Source: Planctomycetales bacterium (GTDB lineage: Bacteria > Planctomycetota > Planctomycetia > Planctomycetales > Planctomycetaceae). Taken from it: a DNA stretch of 64,000 nt. This document shows, one piece after another, positions 18,301 to 27,117 of the stretch (positions are counted from its first letter, which is position 1; each line of letters starts with the position of its first letter). The DNA lies in the NCBI GenBank assembly GCA_028285345.1, contig JANQPT010000029.1:62001-126000 (forward strand). Direction: 5' to 3'. Both the position numbers and the translations under genes were made by a program. The notes under the pieces are model-generated. The model was given only the letters and a program-made list of their open reading frames with translations. It did not search any database and was not told the origin of the DNA.

Positions 18301-19149
18301 ATGAGACAGTACGGTCGCACAATTCACGTCATGGTGATCGTCTGGGCCGGTGTCTGCTCGCAACTTCTCTTGGCCGCCGACAATCTGCCGACATCCACCA
18401 AACCCTCGCAACTGCAACAGTTGTTTGATGGTGAGATGGAAATCCTGGACCTGACCTATCCGCTGAACGACACAAGCCCCTACTGGCCGGTCGAGAACTA
18501 CGTCCCGTTCTCACTGAAGACCATCGCCACGCTCAAGGAAGACGGCGTGCTCTCGAAATCGTTCACCACGCCGGAGCATTTGGGAACGCATATTGACGCC
18601 CCCAACCACTTTGAACCCAATCAACCGTCGGTCGATCAGATTCCGGTGAAACAGTTGTTTGCACCGGGAGTGGTCATCGACATCGCCCCGCAATCAGAAG
18701 TCAATGCGGACTATCGAATGACCACCGAAGACATCAAAGAGTGGGAAAAGGAGCATGGACGGATACCGAAAAACGCGGTGGTTATGCTGCACACCGGTTG
18801 GGGGCGATTCTGGAAGAACTTCGACCGCTACAAGAACCAGGATGTACGGGGAAAGCTGCACTTTCCCGGATACTCGGCCGAAGCGGCCAAGTTTCTAGTC
18901 GAGCATCGAAAGGTCCGCGGAATCGGAATCGACACGCTGAGCATTGACTACGGAATGTCTCAAGATTTCATTGTGCACCACATTGTCAATGGAGCCGGCA
19001 AGTATGGGCTGGAGAACGTCGCCCATTTAGACCGGCTGCCGCCGCGCGGGTTTTATCTGGTGATTGCTCCGATCAAGATCGAGACCGGCAGCGGAGGGCC
19101 GGCTCGGATATTCGCGGTTTTGCCTTCCCAGCAACCGAAGAAACAGTAA
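18301..19149 (+). CDS. secreted cyclase family protein (kynurenine formamidase-like)
   Basis: Metal-dependent hydrolase of the cyclase/KynB family (PF04199 type). I start at ATG 18301 (MRQYGRTIHVMVIVWAG), giving a signal peptide ending near LLLAADN. The metal-site motif HLGTHIDAPNHF (about 89-100) is intact, as are ILDLTYPLNDTSPYWP and the later GIGIDTLSIDYG block. Unlike cytoplasmic KynB it is exported, and no kynurenine pathway genes are near, so the substrate may be another amide or lactone. A 13-codon longer start at 18262 is possible but less leader-like. Confidence 0.87.
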   Translation: MRQYGRTIHVMVIVWAGVCSQLLLAADNLPTSTKPSQLQQLFDGEMEILDLTYPLNDTSPYWPVENYVPFSLKTIATLKEDGVLSKSFTTPEHLGTHIDAPNHFEPNQPSVDQIPVKQLFAPGVVIDIAPQSEVNADYRMTTEDIKEWEKEHGRIPKNAVVMLHTGWGRFWKNFDRYKNQDVRGKLHFPGYSAEAAKFLVEHRKVRGIGIDTLSIDYGMSQDFIVHHIVNGAGKYGLENVAHLDRLPPRGFYLVIAPIKIETGSGGPARIFAVLPSQQPKKQ

Positions 19150-19258
19150 AAACCGCCGTCGCCCGGAAGATCGTAGTTGTCTCTGGTTCGTGATCGGTTT
19201 AAGCTGCCCTACAGGCAACCGCGCCGAACCAATTCCCCAAACACGGAGTCACCTGACC

Positions 19259-19510
19259 GTGTCGACTGCTCGCCGTACTCAATTTCCCTGGCTTCGTTAT
19301 TTGCTGCGAACGTGCGTGGTCTTCTGTTTGTGCCTGCTGCTGTATGTGCTGTCGATCGGCCCGATGTACTGGAAATGGGAAGAAGCCAGGTTGACCGGCG
19401 ACAACGACGCACTCATCGTATTTTATCTTCCATTGATGACGGCGGCCGAAATCTCGCCTAAGTTTCGCAGCGCGATCAATACCTACATCGACATGTGGGC
19501 CTATTCATAG
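19259..19510 (+). CDS. small single-pass membrane protein, 83 aa
   Basis: I take the GTG at 19259 (reading VSTARRTQFPWLRYLLRT) because a clean transmembrane segment follows (VVFCLCLLLYVLSIGPMYW), whereas the longer frame upstream overlaps unrelated sequence. The tail has ALIVFYLPLMTAAEISP and ends WAYS. Such IGPMYW-type mini-proteins recur in planctomycete genomes; function is unknown. Its stop codon overlaps the stop of the convergent sirtuin gene by 6 nt. Confidence 0.6.
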   Translation: MSTARRTQFPWLRYLLRTCVVFCLCLLLYVLSIGPMYWKWEEARLTGDNDALIVFYLPLMTAAEISPKFRSAINTYIDMWAYS

Positions 19511-20245
19511 CGCCGAAGCAATTGCAGTCAACGTCTTGCCGATCGAGTCGTGGATGACTGCGGCGGCGATCCCATCCTGCGGCGTGGGGTCGCGATTGAT
19601 GATTACCAGCTTGGCACCGGTTTCGTGCGCCAAACGGGGCAAGCTGGCCGCCGGTTCGACGACCAACGACGAGCCAATTGCGAAGAACAGGTCGGCTCTT
19701 AGAGCCAGTTCTTGAGATTTCTCCAGAACCTCCGTCGGCAACTGTTGGCCGAACGAGATCGTGGCATGTTTCAGCCGCCCCTCACACTCCGGGCAGGGCG
19801 GGACTTGGTCATTCTCGACGAAGTGTTCCACCAGCGGGTCAACTTCGAAACGGCCGTCACAATCGATGCAGGCGATGGCTCGCGCCGTGCCGTGCAATTC
19901 CCACACCTGTCTGCTGCCCGCCTCTTGATGCAAACCGTCAATGTTCTGCGTGATGACGCCTTCCAGCCGCCCGGCCGACTCCCAGTCGGCGAGCACTTGG
20001 TGGCCGGCGTTCGGTTTGGCTGCGGCGAACTCGCGGTGCGCGACGGATTTTTGTCGCCAATATTCATATCTGGCCGCTGCGGAACGGAGAAACTGGTCGT
20101 AATAAACAGGCGTGGATTGCGACCAAATCCCGCCGGGCGAGCGAAAATCGGGAATCCCGCTCTCGGTGCTGATCCCCGCGCCGGTAAACGCCACGACGCA
20201 ATCCGCTGAGGTCACCCAATCGGCGATGGTTGAGAGGTCGGTCAC
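19505..20245 (-). CDS. Sir2 family NAD-dependent protein deacylase
   Basis: Removes acyl groups from protein lysines using NAD+. Start chosen at the GTG at 20245 because GGAG lies 7 nt upstream; the product is 246 residues, normal for bacterial sirtuins. Motifs: VVAFTGAGISTESGIPDFRS (NAD binding), ITQNIDGLHQEAG, ELHGTA with the catalytic His, two zinc Cys pairs (CIDC and CPEC), and GSSLVVEPAASLP. Cytoplasmic. No acetyltransferase is adjacent. Confidence 0.94.
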   Translation of the reverse strand: MTDLSTIADWVTSADCVVAFTGAGISTESGIPDFRSPGGIWSQSTPVYYDQFLRSAAARYEYWRQKSVAHREFAAAKPNAGHQVLADWESAGRLEGVITQNIDGLHQEAGSRQVWELHGTARAIACIDCDGRFEVDPLVEHFVENDQVPPCPECEGRLKHATISFGQQLPTEVLEKSQELALRADLFFAIGSSLVVEPAASLPRLAHETGAKLVIINRDPTPQDGIAAAVIHDSIGKTLTAIASAL

Positions 20246-20380
20246 GAGAAGACTCCGGCTGTAGGTTCCTCCCAACATACCGACATTCCGGCCGCGAGCC
20301 AACATTCTCCCGCCCACCGTGGGAACTGTCGTTCGACCGACTCCGCCACACCGTCACCGGAGGGCGAGAATCGGTGGTCG

Positions 20381-21394
20381 CTACGCGGCGGCACGCCCAC
20401 CGACGTCCAACATGTCGATGGTCGAGGCGGCGCGCAATTGTTCGACGTAAGCGCCCAGTTCGCGCTCGAACCGCGATGCCGAAAACTGCATGGCTTGCGC
20501 CCACGCCAACGGTGCGGAGAACTTTTGAGGACGGCGCTCCAACTCCGCCATTGCGGCCGCAAGTCCATCCGGAGTCCGTTCGTAGAAGTAGAGGCCGGTC
20601 CCAGGACCGTCCTCTTCGGCGTCCGCTACCAGTTCCGACACACCGCTTTGGGACGATACAATTACAGGCGTGCCGCACGCCTGGGCTCTGATGACGTCCG
20701 CGTCGAAGTCCGTATCAGCGCAGCAGAGGAAAGCACGGCACTCGCAGAGAGCGCGGCGTGTTTCCTCGTCCGTCGTAGCCGCAATAATCTGCACGTGTGA
20801 TTCATGACAGGTCGGTTCGTTTCCGCCGGAATGACCATCTACGAGGACCAACAATCGTCGCCGAGCAATGCGAGCGGCGCGGACCGCCAGATCCAATTCC
20901 TGCTCTTGTCCCGGCAGAATCGATGTGACGTAATAGTCCGATCGACGAGCGCGATTGGGACGAAACTGACTGGTCTCAACCGGCGGATAGATGACTTTGG
21001 TCGGACGCCCGGTCTCGCGCCTGAGCCCGTCTGCAATTCGATGGTTGCCAGCAAGAAAGTGCGAGACATTCGACATCCCCGCTTGCTGATCCCTCGGCGC
21101 AAACTTCGTGCTGACCGGCGAGTTGTCGCGAAGGTTGAATATCCTCGCGGTCTGCACAGATGGCGATTCGTCGACTCGCGGCAAAGACTCGTCAGCCGTT
21201 GCAAACCGTTGGTAGCAAAGATGAAGCTGACCCGGGATTTGTCGAACACGCTGAGCAGCGCGGCGGCTGGTACTGATCACCAGCTCAGCATCCTCCGGGC
21301 GAACCGTCGACGAAAACATATTCGCCAAAGAGTCTTTGAGGCACTGGTCGGCGCTGGTGTTGGTTGAAGCGTCGTGGACGATTGCGGTTCGCAT
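20381..21394 (-). CDS. GT4-like glycosyltransferase, divergent
   Basis: GT-B fold glycosyltransferase, probably acting on cell-surface or exopolysaccharide acceptors. I start at ATG 21394 (MRTAIVHDAST), which has a strong AAGGAGG 5 nt upstream; the longer frame lacks this. SNVSHFLAGNHRIADGL and TKVIYPPVET match the WbaZ-type GT4 pattern. The nucleotide-sugar motif reads DADVIRAQACGTPVIVS, so the usual first Glu of EX7E is Asp. The N-terminal acceptor half is shortened relative to typical HDW-LTGMRGGE members. It stands alone between sirtuin and sulfatase genes. Confidence 0.75.
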   Translation of the reverse strand: MRTAIVHDASTNTSADQCLKDSLANMFSSTVRPEDAELVISTSRRAAQRVRQIPGQLHLCYQRFATADESLPRVDESPSVQTARIFNLRDNSPVSTKFAPRDQQAGMSNVSHFLAGNHRIADGLRRETGRPTKVIYPPVETSQFRPNRARRSDYYVTSILPGQEQELDLAVRAARIARRRLLVLVDGHSGGNEPTCHESHVQIIAATTDEETRRALCECRAFLCCADTDFDADVIRAQACGTPVIVSSQSGVSELVADAEEDGPGTGLYFYERTPDGLAAAMAELERRPQKFSAPLAWAQAMQFSASRFERELGAYVEQLRAASTIDMLDVGGRAAA

Positions 21395-21662
21395 ACTTCC
21401 TCCTTGAAGTATTGCGCGGAACGGCTGCCGACGATTTCGTCGCGGCAGCTTGGTCGTGGAAGTGATCCTCACCCCTTCTAAGATGGGAGCGGGCAGTTTG
21501 TCAAAAAGCCGAAATTGGGTCAACTTCAATCTGTTGAATTTCAGAACGACTGAACGGCCGCTTTTTGTGTCGCTCAATAACGTTTACACCGCGCGGGCGT
21601 TATACTGTGAAATTCGACTGTGATCCCGACAACTGGTTTGTGTGAGTCAGAGGAGTGTGTGG

Positions 21663-23210
21663 ATGAGCCGGGTATTGGTGGCGGGGATGGTGTCGATTGT
21701 TTTGTCCGGGGCCACAATGCTCTGCGCAGCCGAAGTCTCTCCGCTGAAACGGATCGACGGCGCGAAACCGCTGAACATCGTGTTCATCCTCTCCGACGAC
21801 CACCGTTACGACGTGATGAGCTTTCTGGGGCATCCGTTTGTCGAGACACCCGCCATGGACGCGATGGCCCGCGACGGGGTCTATTTCAAGAACGCAATGG
21901 TGACGACCTCGCTCTGTTCGCCCAGCCGCGCGTCGATTCTGACCGGCCAATATATGCACAATCACGGCGTCGTCGATAACAACGTGCTCACGAAACCCGG
22001 AACCATCTTCTTCCCGCAATATCTCAAACAGGCCGGCTATCACACGGGTTACTTCGGCAAGTGGCACATGGGGGGACATTCCGACGCACCTCGGCCGGGA
22101 TTTGACCGCTGGGTCAGCTTCCGCGGGCAGGGACACTATTATCCGCCCAAGAATCGGCCCCGCTGGCGGCTCAACGTCGACGGCAAACCGGTCCCCCAAC
22201 AGGGATACATCACCGACGAGATCACGGATTACGCAGTTGAGTGGCTCGATGAGGTTAAGTCCGACGGCAAGCCGTTCTTTATGTATCTGTCGCACAAAGG
22301 CGTCCACGGGATGTTTTATCCCGCCCAGCGGCACGCAGGGCGTTACAAAGACAAGCCGCTGCCCGAGCCGAAGACAATGGCCAATAGCGAGGAGAACTAC
22401 AAAGGCAAACCGCTGTGGCTGAAGAATCAGCGTAATAGCTGGCACGGCGTTGATTTCGCTTACCACCAAGACACAAACATCGCCGAGCATTACCGCTTAT
22501 ACTGCGAGGCCCTGTTAAGCGTCGATGAATCGATCGCCCGCGTGCGTAAATGGCTGGCGGACAATGGATTGGCCGAAAACACCCTGGTGCTGTACATGGG
22601 GGACAACGGATTTCAGTGGGGCGAACATGGGTTGATCGATAAGCGGACCGCGTACGAGGCGTCGATGCGCGTGCCGCTGTTGGGGGTCTGCCCCAAACTG
22701 TGGAAGCCAGGCACGGTGCTCGAAGAGGTGGTGGCCAATATCGATATCGGACCGACCTGTTTGGAGGCGGCCGGACTGGTCACGCCGTCGAATATGGACG
22801 GCCGCAGTTTCCTCGATCTGGCCGCCGGCAAGCTGGATCCGCAAAAGTGGCGCAAGAATCTGCTGTATGAGTACTATTGGGAGTACAACTTTCCACAAAC
22901 GCCGACGACCTTCGCGCTCCGCACACAGCGGTACAAGTTCATCCAATACCACGGCATTTGGGATATCGACGAGCTCTACGATCTACAAACCGACCCGCTG
23001 GAAGAGCACAATTTGATCTTTGACCAGTCGCAACAAGATCGCATCCGCCAGATGCGGGCGGACTTGCATCAGATTCTGGTCGACTCCGGCGCCGATCGCG
23101 TGCCGTTTAGCCACAAGCGCCGCATGGGACAGAATTTGCGGCGGCGGAGCGGGTCGAAGCCTGCAGATTTCCCGCCTGAATTGCTGCGGAACAAGAACGC
23201 CAAAGACTAA
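21663..23210 (+). CDS. secreted sulfatase (formylglycine-dependent)
   Basis: Hydrolyses sulfate esters of glycans. Start ATG 21663 has GAGGAG 8 nt upstream and leads into a signal peptide (MSRVLVAGMVSIVLSGATML). The active-site signature CSPSRASILTG has C85, converted to formylglycine in this family, and ILSDDHRYD supplies metal-binding Asp residues; GKWHMGG and YMGDNGFQWGEHG complete the site. 515 residues, similar to N-sulfoglucosamine and iduronate-type sulfatases. Together with the GH20 lipoprotein downstream it points to degradation of sulfated amino-sugar polymers, though a dedicated operon is not evident. Confidence 0.94.
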   Translation: MSRVLVAGMVSIVLSGATMLCAAEVSPLKRIDGAKPLNIVFILSDDHRYDVMSFLGHPFVETPAMDAMARDGVYFKNAMVTTSLCSPSRASILTGQYMHNHGVVDNNVLTKPGTIFFPQYLKQAGYHTGYFGKWHMGGHSDAPRPGFDRWVSFRGQGHYYPPKNRPRWRLNVDGKPVPQQGYITDEITDYAVEWLDEVKSDGKPFFMYLSHKGVHGMFYPAQRHAGRYKDKPLPEPKTMANSEENYKGKPLWLKNQRNSWHGVDFAYHQDTNIAEHYRLYCEALLSVDESIARVRKWLADNGLAENTLVLYMGDNGFQWGEHGLIDKRTAYEASMRVPLLGVCPKLWKPGTVLEEVVANIDIGPTCLEAAGLVTPSNMDGRSFLDLAAGKLDPQKWRKNLLYEYYWEYNFPQTPTTFALRTQRYKFIQYHGIWDIDELYDLQTDPLEEHNLIFDQSQQDRIRQMRADLHQILVDSGADRVPFSHKRRMGQNLRRRSGSKPADFPPELLRNKNAKD

Positions 23211-23585
23211 CGGTCACGCGTTTACATCCCCAGCGAATCTTACGTCTGAAGCCGCCAGAACATCGCATTGAGCTGGCTGCGATTTTTTTGCGATTTTCTA
23301 CGCAACAAATCTCCGGCCACGCCGAGAATCTTTTCGGCGAGCGGCAGTTTCCGTGACGACATACACACAGTCGAATCGAGCTGCCAGTACCTTGGTTTCA
23401 AAATAACCCTCATCAGCTCCCAACCATGGTTGAGCGTCATTGAGGCAGATATAGACAGGGGACGGTCGGCCGTGAGAGGCCCCATTTGCCGGGAAACGAA
23501 TCCAACATTTGTGCGCACACCGGGGCCGTTGGGGTGCAGCGATGCGTTCGACCGGAATCATCCGATTCGCACGCTGAAGACCCCC
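23211..23585. other. 375-nt region with competing open frames on both strands
   Basis: The forward frame of the downstream HExxH gene stays open back to 23268, but the extra 106 codons look unlike its main part. On the reverse strand 23240-23485 is open for 81 codons and reads plausibly (WELMRVILKPRYWQLD, KLPLAEKILGVAGDLLRRK). I cannot decide whether this is a degraded gene, a small reverse gene or non-coding. Confidence 0.35.
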
Positions 23586-24293
23586 ATGCCACTGATGGTC
23601 GGCGGCGGCGATGATGCAAAGAACAAGAGCGGCACCCAAGCGACCAAAGCACAGAAACAGAGCGACGTCGACGCAGTTGCCAAGCTGAAGAAGCCGAATG
23701 CGCGGAAGATCAAACTGCTTGCCGCGGCATTGGATCGGGTCCGCAAACTGAACAAGACATACGAGACCAAAAACAAGCAAAAGGACGAGTCGCTGCGGCT
23801 GAAAAAGCAACAAGTCGTTAAAGACATCGCCGGCACGTACAAGGTCGGCTTGCAGTACGTCACCGGAATGGAATTCAGCAACCGCAGTTCATCGGGCCCG
23901 GCGGTGACGAAGGGGACGTTCATCATCGTGTATGATGACATCCTTCAGACGCCCGCCTATGTCGCCAGCGTGATCCTGCACGAATCCTCTCACGCGCAGC
24001 GGAACGCGGAACTGGCCGCCAGAGGGGTGAATCGCAATGAGTTCGGATTGAAAACCGAAGAGATTTGGAAAGCGATCATCGAAATCGAAGGCTATCAACT
24101 CGAACTCGACCACGCCTCGAAGACCGGAATTTCGTCCAAGGAGCAGAAGGGAATCATCACGTTACGTGATCAGTACCTGGCAGATCTCGCGACCTTTATG
24201 GGCAAAGAGGCGCGCGAAGAGGTCGAAAACGGCGGCCTGGAGAAAGTCCGCGAGCGGTTTATTCAGAAGCAGAAAAAGGCGCAACAACCTTAA
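23586..24293 (+). CDS. putative HExxH metallopeptidase-like protein, 235 aa
   Basis: I recognise no named family. A basic, Lys/Gln-rich N-terminal half is followed by an ordered domain with VILHESSHAQRN (about residues 135-146), a HExxH zinc-site motif (HESSH). IIEIEGYQLELDHA about 30 residues later offers Glu residues as a third ligand, as in gluzincins. No signal peptide is visible with this start. The start is uncertain: ATG 23586 has no clear ribosome site and the frame is open to 23268. It follows the sulfatase gene on the same strand but with a 375-nt gap. Confidence 0.6.
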   Translation: MPLMVGGGDDAKNKSGTQATKAQKQSDVDAVAKLKKPNARKIKLLAAALDRVRKLNKTYETKNKQKDESLRLKKQQVVKDIAGTYKVGLQYVTGMEFSNRSSSGPAVTKGTFIIVYDDILQTPAYVASVILHESSHAQRNAELAARGVNRNEFGLKTEEIWKAIIEIEGYQLELDHASKTGISSKEQKGIITLRDQYLADLATFMGKEAREEVENGGLEKVRERFIQKQKKAQQP

Positions 24294-24419
24294 GGTCTGT
24301 TCGAAGTTTTAGGCTGGAGCCTTTAGGCGTTAGGGATCGCTATCGAGAGTCTCCTGCGATCAACAGCCTAATTAGCAACCAATATCAAGCAACTTGCGGG
24401 TCAAATTCGCCGGCGGCGT

Positions 24420-26891
24420 CTACTCTTCCACCGGCACAGTCGAACTCCCGCGTCCTCCTTTGGTGAACGCCCGCAGCTTAATCTTGCTGTCGTACTTCGG
24501 CGGGTTGTCCGCGTCGTACAGCGTCGATTCGGCAGTCGGGTCGCTCCCGTCGGTTGTGTAGCGGATCTCTAGACCCTCATACGGAACGATCGCGCGGAGG
24601 TAGCCGTCTTCGTTGATCGCTCCCGGCTTGGGAATCCGAAAGCGGAATTGTTCCCGTTCCAGTTTGGGGAGAGCATACTTGCCAAGATAGGCGGCGAAGC
24701 CGGGCCATTTTTCGGCAAGATCATGCTGGCTGACGTCCGGATTCCAGGCCCGCTCCGCGAACGGCAACATGCGGGGCATCATGTACCACTTGAGCATGTC
24801 GGGCGTATTAATCGTCTCCGTCCAAATCTGCGCCTGCACGCCGATGATCAGATCGCGTTCTTTTTGCGGCAACGGTTCATCCCGCAGCGCCAGCGGGCGG
24901 TATTCGTAGACCTCCTTGGTATCGGTGAATCCCGACCAGAAGTGGCCCCGTTCGGTCGGATTGTTTTCGTAGGCCATATCCCAATAACTTTGGCGGGGAT
25001 TGCTCAGCACGGTCGGCTGACCGGTCTTGAGCCGTTCATAAGTCGCGTTGCCGTCGAAATCCCACTCGGTGATGTACGCTTTGCCGTTCGCCAAGCGCTC
25101 AGTGATATAAGGGGAATTCTCGTGCCAGGAACCGATTTGCACCGTGCCGGAAGCGGCTTTGTCGATGATCTCGTACACCTTTTGCGAAAAGTCGTCGCGG
25201 ATTTTACTGTGCACGGCTTTCGCCCGCTCCGGATCAACCTTCGGATCGACGTTTTTGTACCCCTTTTTCTCCGCAGCGGGTGAAAGAGTCCACGCCTCTT
25301 GCGGCGCCTCATCTCCACCGATGTGCAAGTGTTTCAGCGGAACGCCAGCCGCATCATGCATTTCGTTGATCGCGACAAACACATTGTTCAAGAACGGGTA
25401 GACCCCCTCCATGGCCGGGTTGAGAATATTGTCCCGGAATCCCTGCGGGCTGACGTGTTCCGACTTATCGTCCGGATCGATCAATTGATAGCCCGGCTTA
25501 TCCTTGAGCGCTTGAATCGCCGAACGGCAGTGCCCCGGCACGTCGATCTCCGGAATCACTTCAATGTGCCGCTGCTGCGCGTACTTGAGCAGGTCGATGT
25601 AGTCTTCGCGGCTGAGATACCCGGACGGTCCGGTCCCGCCGTCATTGAGAACGACCGGCAATTGCACAACTTTGCCGTCTTCATCGTGTGTGACGTGCCC
25701 CCGCTTGGAACCGATCTCGGTCAATTCCGGCAAGGTCTGGATTTCAATTCTCCACGCCTCGTCGTCGTTGAGGTGCAATTGCAGCACGTTCATTTTGTAG
25801 TGCGCCATTTGGTCGATCACTTGTTTGAGCGTCTTTGGCCCGAAGAAATGGCGGCAGATATCGACCATCAGACCGCGATAGGAGAACTGCGGCTCATCGT
25901 CGATCGTGAGAAACGGCAATTTCTCAGGATAGCGATTGAACAGTTGATCGAGCGTTTGAATGCCGTAGAAGACACCGGCCGCGGACCCGCCCACGATGCT
26001 CACGCCATCGCCGCTGACCGTCAGTTGATACTGCTCGCGTCCCAAATCGCCGTTGATGGACAGATTCACCTTCGCCGCATCCGCGTCACTGTTCGCATTG
26101 CGACGGCTGTCGAGCAGTTTGGTCAATGTCTCAGCTTCAAACGTGAGGTCATCTCCAGCAGAGACTGCGCCCAGCTTGGAAACTTCAACTTCACCGCTGT
26201 CGTCAATCTTGACGTTGCGCGGAGTCGGCAGCGCTAATTGAGGTTCAGCGGCGGGGGAATGATATTGGGAGTGCCGCGCGTGACGCGACTTGGCATCGGC
26301 TCGTGCGCCGATCGGATCGGGGGAAGGTGTAAAGCCCTTGATCGGGCCGTAAGTGACGTCGATGTCGCCGATCAACTCTTCTTTGCCGTTGGCCGCGACC
26401 TTCACCAGATAGAATCCGACCGGCGGATCGCTGTTGAGCATGATTTGGCGCTTGCCGACGATCGGAATCGTCAGCGTCTCGCCCGATTTGAGGGGCTTGA
26501 AACCCTTGTCCGGCTCAATCTTGTAACGGCCTTCGATGCCGACGAAGCTGACTTTGACGGTCTCGTTTGCTTCGGCGAATGCTTCCTCGTCGAGGTACAT
26601 GAACGGCCCGATGCGGAAATAGATGGCCCAACCATCGACCGGCAGCGCCGACTTCGAGTTGTTGGTCAACAACAGCCGCGATTTGTTCTTGGATTTGGCT
26701 AAATACTCGTGGTGGTGTTCGTACGTCTCGGGACCGTCGACGTTCTCATCATGAATCCATTCGATGGAAAGTTCGTCCGCCTTGGGAAGCGGCGGCCTGC
26801 CGTCACTTGCCGGCATGGTGCAACCGAGGCAGACCAGCCCCAATAACATGACTAATGTTGCGCGATTACGCGGAGAGCTCCAGGAATTCAT
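24420..26891 (-). CDS. beta-N-acetylhexosaminidase (GH20) lipoprotein
   Basis: Releases terminal beta-linked GlcNAc/GalNAc from glycans at the cell surface. Start ATG 26891 (MNSWSSPRNRATLVMLLGLV) gives a lipoprotein leader ending LGC. Order: N-terminal carbohydrate-binding CHB_HEX-like domain (about 35-200), GH20b accessory domain (about 220-330), GH20 barrel (about 335-720) with LHLNDDEAWRIE and the catalytic Asp-Glu pair in HIGGDEAP, and a C-terminal CHB_HEX_C-like beta domain (YTTDGSDPT). 823 residues, full length. It faces the sulfatase/HExxH genes and may act on the same polymers. Confidence 0.94.
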   Translation of the reverse strand: MNSWSSPRNRATLVMLLGLVCLGCTMPASDGRPPLPKADELSIEWIHDENVDGPETYEHHHEYLAKSKNKSRLLLTNNSKSALPVDGWAIYFRIGPFMYLDEEAFAEANETVKVSFVGIEGRYKIEPDKGFKPLKSGETLTIPIVGKRQIMLNSDPPVGFYLVKVAANGKEELIGDIDVTYGPIKGFTPSPDPIGARADAKSRHARHSQYHSPAAEPQLALPTPRNVKIDDSGEVEVSKLGAVSAGDDLTFEAETLTKLLDSRRNANSDADAAKVNLSINGDLGREQYQLTVSGDGVSIVGGSAAGVFYGIQTLDQLFNRYPEKLPFLTIDDEPQFSYRGLMVDICRHFFGPKTLKQVIDQMAHYKMNVLQLHLNDDEAWRIEIQTLPELTEIGSKRGHVTHDEDGKVVQLPVVLNDGGTGPSGYLSREDYIDLLKYAQQRHIEVIPEIDVPGHCRSAIQALKDKPGYQLIDPDDKSEHVSPQGFRDNILNPAMEGVYPFLNNVFVAINEMHDAAGVPLKHLHIGGDEAPQEAWTLSPAAEKKGYKNVDPKVDPERAKAVHSKIRDDFSQKVYEIIDKAASGTVQIGSWHENSPYITERLANGKAYITEWDFDGNATYERLKTGQPTVLSNPRQSYWDMAYENNPTERGHFWSGFTDTKEVYEYRPLALRDEPLPQKERDLIIGVQAQIWTETINTPDMLKWYMMPRMLPFAERAWNPDVSQHDLAEKWPGFAAYLGKYALPKLEREQFRFRIPKPGAINEDGYLRAIVPYEGLEIRYTTDGSDPTAESTLYDADNPPKYDSKIKLRAFTKGGRGSSTVPVEE

Positions 26892-27117
26892 CAGCGGCCT
26901 CAACTTCCGTCGATCTAGGCAAAGATAAATGCATCCAATCACATCTGTCCGCCATGGTGAGCAGTTGGCTAGACGCGGTCAAGGCAGTGGAGGCGGAAGC
27001 CGAGAATTCACAGTTGCGGGTCGTATCGCAAGAGAGCGTGATCGTACGTCTGGAACGCAGATCTGCCTTGGCGCAACGTGGCTGAGGACTTAGGCTACAG
27101 AATAAACAGATGTTGAT

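Noticed and set aside
26943..27117. 76-codon forward frame upstream of the DUF1549 gene (26855-27085)
   Set aside because: Starts inside the hexosaminidase leader on the opposite strand and has no recognisable or compositionally convincing protein.
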